Part shown: positions 1 to 9,127 of the stretch, piece after piece
Layout of the letters: every line of letters starts with the position of its first letter
Position numbering within the stretch: position 1 is the stretch's first letter
Assembly: GCA_000716465.1 (NCBI GenBank)
Contig: JNWL01000002.1
Span: 248,001 to 312,000, forward strand
Origin: Streptomyces bikiniensis
GTDB taxonomy: Bacteria; Actinomycetota; Actinomycetes; Streptomycetales; Streptomycetaceae
Direction: 5' to 3'
Length of the DNA: 64,000 bases
The notes under the pieces: model-generated
Told to the model about the DNA's origin: nothing
What the model saw: only the letters and a program-made list of their open reading frames with translations
Database searches by the model: none
Translations under genes and position numbers: made by a program

Positions 1-366
1 GCCCGTGCCGGACCACGCGAACTCGTAGGGGATGGTGAGGTCGTTGAGCATCAGCTCGCCCGGTCTCACCAGGCTCTGCCGGCCCAGTTGTCCGAACCTG
101 CCGGTCCCCGAGGTCTGGAGGGCCAGCGAGACCATGGGCGGCCCCTCCAGGCGCAGGAAACGCGCGTCACGCGCCACCCGCCAGCCGGTGGACCGGCTGG
201 TGAAGAGCATGAGGGAGCCGAACTCCCAGCGGGACATGCGGCCCTGAACACGATGGACGTTGTCTTCCAGGGTGACCAGGGACGGCACCGAGGAACTGAG
301 CAGAGCCGCCCGGAAGACCTCGATGCGCAGTTCCGCGTCGTGATCGTTCGTGTCCAGCAGCTCCAC
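1..366 (-). CDS. AraC-family regulator, N-terminal part (cut by window edge)
   Basis: The frame is open from a GTG at 366 to the window edge, giving 122 codons. A ribosome-binding site AGGGGAG lies 5 bases before the GTG. The translation has the features of the cupin-like sensing half of AraC regulators: an early ELRIEVFRAAL stretch, then RMSRWEFGSLMLF, then VSLALQTSGTG and VRPGELMLND. In this family that half precedes a C-terminal pair of helix-turn-helix motifs, which would lie left of the window. The ligand cannot be inferred from the sequence. Family assignment is fairly secure; the regulated genes are unknown. Confidence 0.75.
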   Translation of the reverse strand, partial: MELLDTNDHDAELRIEVFRAALLSSSVPSLVTLEDNVHRVQGRMSRWEFGSLMLFTSRSTGWRVARDARFLRLEGPPMVSLALQTSGTGRFGQLGRQSLVRPGELMLNDLTIPYEFAWSGTG

Positions 367-700
367 GTCGTCTCCCCTGCCGCGCCGCCGGTGACCGCCC
401 ACCCCGTCCACCCAATGCGCTCATCGTGCACACTTCCGATGAACCTGACAAGTGATCACCGGATCGGCCAGGTCGAACGAAATCGCAGCTCACCAGGGTC
501 TCGGAAGGATCTCGCATGAGCGAACAGGGGGCGTGCCCGTTCCCGCATCGGGCGAGCTTCGCATGCGTCAACCGCGAGAGCTTCCTGAACCAGGTGGCCC
601 CGTCGTCTCGAACGTGTGCCCCGGCTCCCATGCGATGCGGAGTGTCCAGTCCGCCGTCACTGTGTCCGGTGGAGGCGCCCGGTGTGCGGCGGGCCGCGGG
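367..700. other. Intergenic stretch with no convincing gene
   Basis: This 334-base gap lies upstream of the AraC-type gene and downstream of the TetR gene. A forward frame from an ATG at 516 has a plausible ribosome-binding site (GGAAGGA) and about 30 codons of Streptomyces-like composition (MSEQGACPFPHRAS). It then loses GC bias and runs into the TetR gene on the other strand. It may be a gene remnant. No domain is recognisable and it is not called as a gene. Confidence 0.4.
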
Positions 701-1306
701 TCAGGGGGCGAGGGAGGGGTCGGCGACCGCGACGGAGGCGTAGCCGAACAGGTGACGTTCCGCGCGGTCTCTGGTCATGAACGTCCGGGCGATGACGTGG
801 TAGCCGTAGGCGTCCTCCAGGGCGACGAGGTTGGCGGCGATCTCGTCGGCCGGTCGCTGGAGGTGGAAGTGTCCGCTGTCGGCGCCGGCGGTCAGTACGC
901 GCTCGTACAGGTCGACCTGTCGGCCGTACAGCTCCTTGCGCAGCCGGGAGTCGGAGGGACGCCGCCGCGCCTGGGGTGAGAATTCGTAGAGTAGGCAGCA
1001 CAGTTCGTCGTCCGGCCCGGTGGGCAGTCCCGAGCGCAGTACGGCGGCGAGCTGTCCTCGCGGGTCCGCCTGGGCGGCGGCGTCGTTCTCCCGGGTGGTG
1101 CAGAACCGTGCGACGGCCTCGGCGAAGACGAGGTCGAACAGCTCTCCCAGCTCGCGGAAGTAGTAGGTGACGGTGCCGGTGGCGACTCCGGCCTGATCGG
1201 CGACGTCGCGCACCCGGGTGGCCTGAAGGCCACGGTCGAGGATCGCGGAGCGGGCCGCGCGCAGCAGTTCCTCGCGTCTGGCGTCCTGTTGCCTGGGGCG
1301 TGCCAC
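701..1306 (-). CDS. TetR-family transcriptional repressor
   Basis: This is a 201-residue protein, normal size for TetR. The N-terminal DNA-binding domain spans about residues 10-55 and includes RVRDVADQAGVATGTVTYYF, the helix-turn-helix with its typical YYF end. The C-terminal ligand domain is diverse, as usual. The GTG at 1306 is preferred because AGGGG sits 7 bases upstream; the frame remains open to 1381. The gene diverges from the P1 peptidase gene. A promoter and an ATCGG-N4-CCGAT inverted repeat lie between them, so it probably represses that gene and perhaps itself. The inducer is unknown. Confidence 0.9.
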   Translation of the reverse strand: MARPRQQDARREELLRAARSAILDRGLQATRVRDVADQAGVATGTVTYYFRELGELFDLVFAEAVARFCTTRENDAAAQADPRGQLAAVLRSGLPTGPDDELCCLLYEFSPQARRRPSDSRLRKELYGRQVDLYERVLTAGADSGHFHLQRPADEIAANLVALEDAYGYHVIARTFMTRDRAERHLFGYASVAVADPSLAP

Positions 1307-1349
1307 AACCCGTCCCCTTCCGCCCTCGTTTCCGAACGCTCTGAATCCT

Positions 1350-1363
1350 ATCGGCCGTCCGAT
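1350..1363. promoter_or_regulatory. Candidate TetR operator
   Basis: ATCGG-CCGT-CCGAT is a perfect inverted repeat between the divergent TetR and peptidase genes. It ends 3 bases before the -35 box of the peptidase promoter. Position and symmetry fit autorepression and repression of the neighbour. The assignment is inference. Confidence 0.4.
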
Positions 1364-1366
1364 CCG

Positions 1367-1395
1367 TTGACGTGCACACAACCGAGCCGTAGTTT
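1367..1395 (+). promoter_or_regulatory. Promoter of the P1 peptidase gene
   Basis: TTGACG at 1367-1372, a 17-base spacer and TAGTTT at 1390-1395 form a good housekeeping-type promoter. It lies 46 bases before the ATG at 1442. Confidence 0.55.
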
Positions 1396-1441
1396 CTTGT
1401 CGTGCGGTACGAAGAATTACCGGGCTGGAGGGAGGGAACCC

Positions 1442-2620
1442 ATGGACGGCTTACCCCGCCGGAAGGTCCTTCCGCCGCAGGGTGCGGCCCGCCCGGGCCG
1501 CCCTGTCAGGGCCCGTGAGCTGGGCCTGCCCTTCGACGGCGCCCCCGGTCCGTTCAACGCCCTCACCGACGTCCCCGGCGTGGAGGTCGGTCTCGTCACC
1601 CTGGTGAGCGGCGGCGGGCCCCTTCGGACCGGCGAAGGTCCCGTGCGGACCGGGGTGACCGCGATTCTGCCGAGAGGTCGCGCGGGGGTGGCGGATCCCT
1701 GTGCGGCGGGTGTCCACGTGCTCAACGGCAACGGTGAGATGACGGGCACGGCCTGGATCCGCGAGTCCGGCGCTCTCGCCTCTCCGATCCTGCTGACGAG
1801 CACCCACGCGGTCGGCCCGTGCCACCAGGGGGTCGTGGACTGGCTGAACGATCGCACCTCCGCCTCGCACGACGGCTGGTTCCTGCCGGTCGTCGCCGAG
1901 ACGTACGACGGCTACCTCAACGACGTCGACGGGCGGCACGTCACACCGGCCACGGCGTTTCAGGCGCTCGACGCCGCGCGTCCCGGTCCGTTCCCCCTCG
2001 GCTCGGTCGGAGGCGGTACCGGGATGTGCTGCTACGGCTTCAAGGGCGGTACGGGAACCGCCTCGCGTCGCACACGGGTGGCCGGCGCGTCCTTCACTCT
2101 GGCCGTGCTGGTCCAGGCCAACTTCGGTTCCCGGCGCGAGCTGACCGTCGCCGGTGTCCCGGTGGGCCGCGTGCTCACCGCTCCTGATCCGCTGGCGCAC
2201 CAGCCGGTGCTGCCGGCGGGGGCCGGATCGGTCATCGTGGTCGTCGCCACCGACGCGCCGCTGCTGCCCGCCCAGTGCGCCGCCCTGGCCCGGCGGGTGC
2301 CCCTCGGCCTGGCCCGTACCGGCACCACCGGCTCCCACTTCTCCGGCGACCTCTTCCTCGCCTTCTCCACCGCCAACGCCGGATCCCTCCACAGCCGCCC
2401 GCCCCGGCCGACCGACCGGCCGGAACTCGACCGGCTCGACTTCGTACCGCTCGGTCACATCGACCCGCTGTACGACGCGGTCGTCCAGTGCGTTGAGGAA
2501 GCGGTCGTCGACGCGCTCGTCTGCAACACCTCCATGACCGGCAGGGACGACCACCACGTACCGGCCCTGCCGCACGCCCGGCTCCTCGACGCCCTGGCGG
2601 CCCTCCCGCCGGACAGGTAG
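1442..2620 (+). CDS. P1-family (DmpA-type) aminopeptidase
   Basis: The 392-residue protein belongs to peptidase family S58 (DmpA, D-aminopeptidase/esterase). These enzymes are made as one chain, cut themselves in two, and use the new N-terminal Ser or Thr as nucleophile. Visible family signatures are FNALTDVPGVEVG near the N-terminus, NGNGEMTG, and GSVGGGTGMCCYGFKGG followed by TGTASR around residues 187-209, where self-cleavage is expected. DLFLAFSTAN follows near residue 300. The ATG at 1442 has a GGAGGGAGGGAA ribosome-binding site. The longer frame from 1289 runs back through the promoter and into the TetR gene. The substrate, probably small or D-amino peptides or esters, is unknown. It is followed by a secreted NlpC/P60 protein, which hints at cell-wall peptide turnover. 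Confidence 0.88.
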   Translation: MDGLPRRKVLPPQGAARPGRPVRARELGLPFDGAPGPFNALTDVPGVEVGLVTLVSGGGPLRTGEGPVRTGVTAILPRGRAGVADPCAAGVHVLNGNGEMTGTAWIRESGALASPILLTSTHAVGPCHQGVVDWLNDRTSASHDGWFLPVVAETYDGYLNDVDGRHVTPATAFQALDAARPGPFPLGSVGGGTGMCCYGFKGGTGTASRRTRVAGASFTLAVLVQANFGSRRELTVAGVPVGRVLTAPDPLAHQPVLPAGAGSVIVVVATDAPLLPAQCAALARRVPLGLARTGTTGSHFSGDLFLAFSTANAGSLHSRPPRPTDRPELDRLDFVPLGHIDPLYDAVVQCVEEAVVDALVCNTSMTGRDDHHVPALPHARLLDALAALPPDR

Positions 2621-2653
2621 TCCACCCCCACCCATGACACGAAGGAGATCCCC

Positions 2654-3214
2654 ATGCTCCCCGCTCACCCCCGTAGCCGCCACTGGCGCAGGGTCCTCGC
2701 CGCCACGGCGTCCGCCGCCGCGCTCGCGGGCGTCCTCGCCGCCCCCGCCTCCGCGGCCCCGGCACCGTCCACCGAGGCGACGGCCGCAGGGGTCCGCCAG
2801 GCCGTCGTGAACACCGCCAAGGCCTACCTCGGCACCCCCTACAAGCTCGAGTACGGCTGGACCTGCGGCACCGCCCGGGTCGACTGCGAATGCCTCAACC
2901 GCCACGCCATCTGGGACGGCACCAAGAAGGCCACCGGACACGGCCTCCAGCTCAACTACTGGCTCCAGGGCCAGATCAACCAGGGCCGCCGCACCGACAA
3001 CCCCCGCCCCGGAGACCTCATCTTCTGGGACACCGACCCGAACGACGGCATCCGCTACGGCGGCGACCTCGACCACACCGGCGTCTACATCGGCAACGGC
3101 CAGGCCATCGACGCCAACGCCTACCACGGCCGCGTCAAGTACGACACCGTCACCCTCGGCGGCACCGAACGCGACCCCATCTACGTCGACGTCCTCACCC
3201 CCAACGGTTACTGA
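2654..3214 (+). CDS. Secreted NlpC/P60-type cell-wall hydrolase
   Basis: The 186-residue protein starts with a signal peptide: basic SRHWRR, a long Ala/Leu core, and APASAAP as cleavage site near residues 34-36. The mature part is an NlpC/P60 or CHAP-like papain-fold domain. AKAYLGTPYKLEYGW opens it, the likely nucleophile is in VDCECLNRHAIW, PRPGDLIFW is the conserved strand, and DLDHTGVYIG carries the catalytic His. Such enzymes cut peptidoglycan stem peptides outside the cell. No extra wall-binding repeat is present, so it is a minimal single-domain form. AAGGAG lies 7 bases before the ATG. It sits 33 bases after the P1 peptidase gene and may be cotranscribed. Confidence 0.85.
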   Translation: MLPAHPRSRHWRRVLAATASAAALAGVLAAPASAAPAPSTEATAAGVRQAVVNTAKAYLGTPYKLEYGWTCGTARVDCECLNRHAIWDGTKKATGHGLQLNYWLQGQINQGRRTDNPRPGDLIFWDTDPNDGIRYGGDLDHTGVYIGNGQAIDANAYHGRVKYDTVTLGGTERDPIYVDVLTPNGY

Positions 3215-3348
3215 CCGTCCTCGCTCGTGCGGCCCGCCCACGGGGGGCGGGCCGCACCCCATCGGTGAGAGCCGGCACGACCACTCCCTCGGACGGCGGC
3301 AGCGGCGTCACCCGAGAGAGATCTCGTCAGTCATTGCCTGACGGTCTT

Positions 3349-4878
3349 TCAAATGTCCCGGAAGATCTCGATCTGCGCCCCGATCGAGTTCAGTCGTTCC
3401 GCCAGGTCCTCGTAGCCCCGGTTGATGACGTACACGTTGCGGAGGACCGACGTGCCCTCGGCGGCCATCATCGCGAGGAGGACGACCACGGCGGGGCGGA
3501 GGGCGGGTGGGCACATCATCTCGGCCGCGCGCCAGCGGGTCGGGCCCTCGACGAGGACGCGGTGGGGGTCGAGGAGCTGGAGGCGCCCGCCGAGGCGGTT
3601 GAGGTCCGTGAGGTAGATGGCCCGGTTGTCGTAGACCCAGTCGTGGATCAGGGTCTTGCCCTGCGCCGTGGCCGCGATGGCCGCGAAGAAGGGGACGTTG
3701 TCGATGTTCAGGCCGGGGAACGGCATCGGGTGGATCTTGTCGATCGGCGCCTCCAGCTTGGAGGGGCGGACCGTCAGGTCGACCAGCCGGGTGCGGTCGT
3801 TGTCGGCGGTGTACTCGGGCGAGCGGTCGTGGTCGAGGCCCATCTCCTCCAGGACCGCGAGCTCGATCTCCATGAACTCGATCGGCACCCGGCGGATCGT
3901 CAGCTCCGATTCGGTGACGACGGCGGCGGCCACCAGGCTCATCGCCTCGACCGGGTCCTCGGAGGGGGAGTAGTCGACGTCCACGTCGATCTGCGGCACG
4001 CCGTGCACGGTCAGCGTGGTGGTGCCGATGCCGTCGACCCGTACGCCCAGCGCCTCCAGGAAGAAGCAGAGGTCCTGGACCATGTAGTTGGAGGAGGCGT
4101 TGCGGATGACGGTCGTGCCGTCGTGCCGGGCGGCGGCCAGCAGCGCGTTCTCGGTGACCGTGTCGCCGCGCTCGGTCAGGACGATCGGGCGGCCGGGGGT
4201 GACCGAGCGCTCGACCTGCGCGTGGTAGATGCCCTCCGTGGCCGTGACGTCGAGTCCGAAGCGGCGCAGGGCGATCATGTGCGGCTCGATCGTGCGCGTG
4301 CCGAGGTCGCAGCCGCCCGCGTACGGCAGCCGGAAGCGGTCCATGCGGTGCAGCAGCGGGCCGAGGAACATGATGATCGAACGGGTGCGGATCGCGGCCT
4401 CGGAGTCGATGGACTCCATGTCCAGCTCGGCCGGCGGCACGATCTCCAGGTCCACGCCCTCGTTGATCCAGCGGGTGCGCACGCCGATGGAGTTGAGAAC
4501 CTCCAGGAGCCGGAAGACCTCCTCGATGCGGGCGACCCGGCGCAGGACCGTGCGGCCCTTGTTGAGGAGCGAGGCGCACAGCAGCGCGACGCACGCGTTC
4601 TTGCTGGTCTTGACGTCGATGGCGCCGGAGAGCCGCCGCCGGCCGACCACCCGGAGGTGCATGGGGCCCGCGTACCCCAGCGACACGATCTCGCTGTCGA
4701 GGGCCTCGCCGATCCGGGCGATCATCTCAAGGCTGATGTTCTGGTTGCCGCGCTCGATCCGGTTGACGGCGCTCTGGCTCGTGGCCAGCGCTTCGGCGAG
4801 CTGCGTCTGGGTCCAGCCGCGGTGCTGCCGGGCGTCACGGATGAGCTTGCCGATGCGTACGAGGTAGTCGTCTGCCAT
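3349..4878 (-). CDS. murA2: XRE-type HTH fused to MurA-like enolpyruvyl transferase
   Basis: The 509-residue protein joins two parts. Residues about 5-62 form a Cro/C1-type helix-turn-helix (GWTQTQLAEALATSQSAVNRI). Residues about 72-505 are an EPSP-synthase fold like MurA, which adds enolpyruvate to UDP-GlcNAc at the first step of peptidoglycan synthesis. The MurA loop is recognisable as YAGGCDLGTRTIEPH, with the catalytic-type Cys at residue 190, although the usual PVDLH is altered. FPGLNIDNVPFF and GYEDLAERLNSIGAQIEIF match the family's C-terminal half. From memory this is the SCO5998 type, the second MurA of Streptomyces. The fusion suggests a regulator that senses a UDP-sugar, or a DNA-bound enzyme. 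An inverted repeat lies just upstream of its start. Confidence 0.88.
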   Translation of the reverse strand: MADDYLVRIGKLIRDARQHRGWTQTQLAEALATSQSAVNRIERGNQNISLEMIARIGEALDSEIVSLGYAGPMHLRVVGRRRLSGAIDVKTSKNACVALLCASLLNKGRTVLRRVARIEEVFRLLEVLNSIGVRTRWINEGVDLEIVPPAELDMESIDSEAAIRTRSIIMFLGPLLHRMDRFRLPYAGGCDLGTRTIEPHMIALRRFGLDVTATEGIYHAQVERSVTPGRPIVLTERGDTVTENALLAAARHDGTTVIRNASSNYMVQDLCFFLEALGVRVDGIGTTTLTVHGVPQIDVDVDYSPSEDPVEAMSLVAAAVVTESELTIRRVPIEFMEIELAVLEEMGLDHDRSPEYTADNDRTRLVDLTVRPSKLEAPIDKIHPMPFPGLNIDNVPFFAAIAATAQGKTLIHDWVYDNRAIYLTDLNRLGGRLQLLDPHRVLVEGPTRWRAAEMMCPPALRPAVVVLLAMMAAEGTSVLRNVYVINRGYEDLAERLNSIGAQIEIFRDI

Positions 4879-4887
4879 GGCGTCACG

Positions 4888-4907
4888 TTATCTCAGATAT
4901 GAGATGA
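4888..4907. promoter_or_regulatory. Inverted-repeat operator upstream of the HTH-murA gene
   Basis: TTATCTC-N6-GAGATGA lies 10 bases before the start codon of the HTH-MurA gene. The inner ATCTCA-GATA-TGAGAT is a perfect 6-4-6 repeat. The half-sites and the 6-base spacing are almost identical to the repeat upstream of aconitase at 5808-5827, which suggests one shared DNA-binding protein. Confidence 0.55.
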
Positions 4908-4929
4908 AGATCGGATCCGGGGTGGGCCG

Positions 4930-5286
4930 TCAGGGTGAAAGGTCGTGCGCGGTCGGGTGACGCGGTTCGTACAGGGGGAGTTCGGTGCCGCTCGGCAGCC
5001 GGACGGCCGCGAGCAGCCCCCAGTCCCGGTCGCTGATGGCCCGTGAGATCTCCGCCCCCCGGTCCTCCAGGGCCGTCAGGGTGCGGGTGAGGTCGTCGCA
5101 CATGAGGTACACCTCGTGCCGCGGCCCGTCCGCCGCGGGGTGCATCGCGATCTCGGCGGGCGGCAGCTTGAAGACGAGCCAGCCGCCCCCGGCGTCCACG
5201 TGCTCGAAGCCGAGGACGTCCTGGAGGAAGGCGCGGTCCGCCTCCGCGTCCCGGCTGTAGAAGGTCACGTGCACGCCGCTGAACAT
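4930..5286 (-). CDS. VOC-superfamily (glyoxalase-like) protein
   Basis: This 118-residue single-domain protein has the vicinal-oxygen-chelate fold pattern. A first beta-alpha-beta unit is seen in MFSGVHVTFYSRDAEADRAF and LQDVLGFEHVD, and a second in EVYLMCDDLTRTLTALEDRG ending in LPSGTELPLYEPRHP. The family includes glyoxalases, dioxygenases and antibiotic-binding proteins. The metal-ligand pattern here is not diagnostic. The ATG at 5286 begins the domain; the longer frame to 5802 is the shadow of the opposite-strand acetyltransferase. Function is unknown. It diverges from the truncated GNAT gene. Confidence 0.75.
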   Translation of the reverse strand: MFSGVHVTFYSRDAEADRAFLQDVLGFEHVDAGGGWLVFKLPPAEIAMHPAADGPRHEVYLMCDDLTRTLTALEDRGAEISRAISDRDWGLLAAVRLPSGTELPLYEPRHPTAHDLSP

Positions 5287-5352
5287 GTCCCGATCCTCGG
5301 CCTCCCGCACCGGGGCGGCCAGTCGTCCGCGTCCGTACGGGGCCGCGCCTTC

Positions 5353-5805
5353 GTGGAGCGCCGGTGGGGGAGGGCGGCCACCGGGGCCGGGTGCCCCTTC
5401 GTCCTCGTGGACCCCGGCGGGCGGCCCGTCGGCGCCGTCGGTCTCCGGCCGGGCGGGGAGGAGGTCACCCTGGGGTGCCGGGTCGTCGCCTCCGCCCGGG
5501 GCGGGGGTGCCGCCGGGGCCGGTCTCGCCGCCGTCGCCGACCGGGCCCTGCGGGAACGGGGCGTTTCCCGTCCGGTGCTGCACGTCGAGCCGTGGAACAC
5601 CGCCTCCGTGCGGGTCGCCGAGCGCGTGGGCTTCCGGCGGGAGGGGATGCGGGAGGGGTGGCTGCGGATCGGGGGCGAGCGCCGGGACGTGCTCGTGTTC
5701 GCGCCGTCCCGTCGCGACCGGGAGGCGGCGTGCCGAACCTCCCCGGCGCACCGTCCCGACACTTCGCGGGCGCCCGGGCATGACCGAGCGACCGGGATGC
5801 ACTAG
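5353..5805 (+). pseudogene. GNAT acetyltransferase, N-terminally truncated
   Basis: The frame translates to the C-terminal two-thirds of a RimI/RimJ-like GNAT domain: FVLVDPGGRPVGAVGLRP, an acetyl-CoA loop region around ASARGGGAAGAGLAA, then LHVEPWNTASVRVAERVGF and REGWLRIGGERRDVLVFA. Full-length members carry about 50-60 more residues before this. Upstream the frame runs into the opposite-strand VOC gene with no good start. A GTG at 5353 is the only usable start and has no clear ribosome-binding site. It is probably a decayed gene. Alternatively a frameshift near 5300 separates it from a start. Confidence 0.5.
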
Positions 5806-5829
5806 AGTTATCTCGACATCGAGATAACT
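5806..5829. promoter_or_regulatory. Perfect inverted repeat upstream of aconitase
   Basis: AGTTATCTCGA-CA-TCGAGATAACT is a perfect 11-2-11 palindrome, 126 bases before the acnA start. Its TTATCTC-N6-GAGATAA core matches the repeat before the HTH-murA gene. From memory, the MarR-type regulator TamR acts on aconitase in S. coelicolor, so it is one candidate binder. The HTH of the MurA fusion is another. Confidence 0.6.
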
Positions 5830-5869
5830 GCTTACGGCGCACCGTGGCCGCCCGGCCGGTAAGGGTTAC

Positions 5870-5888
5870 CTAACTTAGCCTTACCTTA
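5870..5888. promoter_or_regulatory. Candidate iron box (DmdR/IdeR type) upstream of aconitase
   Basis: CTAACTTAGCCTTACCTTA matches the actinobacterial iron-box consensus at 14 of 19 positions by eye (consensus TTAGGTTAGCCTAACCTAA). Aconitase is an iron-sulfur enzyme, so iron-responsive control is plausible. It is an imperfect site and no promoter was resolved around it. Confidence 0.4.
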
Positions 5889-5889
5889 A

Positions 5890-8670
<2,781 letters not shown>

Positions 8671-8690
8671 CGCCGCAGGACCCGGTAGGA

Positions 8691-8742
8691 CGAAGCGGGC
8701 CCCGCCCCTCGGAAGAGGGGGGCGGGGCCCGCTTCGCGTTTT
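8691..8742 (+). terminator. Rho-independent terminator after acnA
   Basis: A 20-base arm from 8691 (CGAAGCGGGCCCCGCCCCTC) pairs with a near-perfect arm ending at 8736, with a short purine loop between. CGTTTTCC follows the stem. Confidence 0.85.
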
Positions 8743-9127
8743 CCTTCGTTTCTCGAAGGCGCGTCCGATTTGTCTTTCGGGGGCCCGGCGGCACCGCCGC
8801 CACGGGCCCCAGTACGGGTGTCCCGGGACCGCTGTCAAGGGTGTCGGCGGACGGATGGTTGGACGAAACGCCGCAGTTCCAGCGTGCCTATCCCGGAGGT
8901 CTCAACTCGGGAAAGATGGCTGTCGAAACCTGCTTTCGATCTTGCTCAGGCGAAGGGAAGTGGACTATACCTGTCGGCGTCCAGCCCGTCGTGTCCATCG
9001 ACGACGGTCCGACGCGTGCACGACCCGGCTGCAAATGACCGCGGTGGCGGGGCCCTTCGCCTGTGGCGAGTTGAGAACGGGCGACCGGTACACCGCCTGA
9101 GTCCTGAATGAAGGCGAGGACTTGAGC
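8743..9127 (+). promoter_or_regulatory. ngcE upstream region with promoter and two operator-like repeats
   Basis: This gap of about 385 bases contains no gene. TTGCTC at 8942-8947, an 18-base spacer and TATACC at 8966-8971 form a plausible promoter. AGTGGACTATACCTGT at 8959-8974 overlaps the -10 box and matches the DasR-box consensus (AGTGGTCTAGACCACT) at 12 of 16 positions by eye. Just upstream, TCGAAA-N5-TTTCGA at 8923-8939 is a second perfect repeat. DasR represses GlcNAc and chitin uptake genes in Streptomyces, which would suit a GlcNAc/chitobiose transporter. Direct DasR control here is inference. Confidence 0.45.

Noticed and set aside
516..743. A 75-codon frame starting MSEQGACPFPHRAS with a fair ribosome-binding site
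   Set aside because: Composition decays after about 30 codons, it runs into the TetR gene on the other strand, and no family is recognised. It is mentioned only as a possible remnant.
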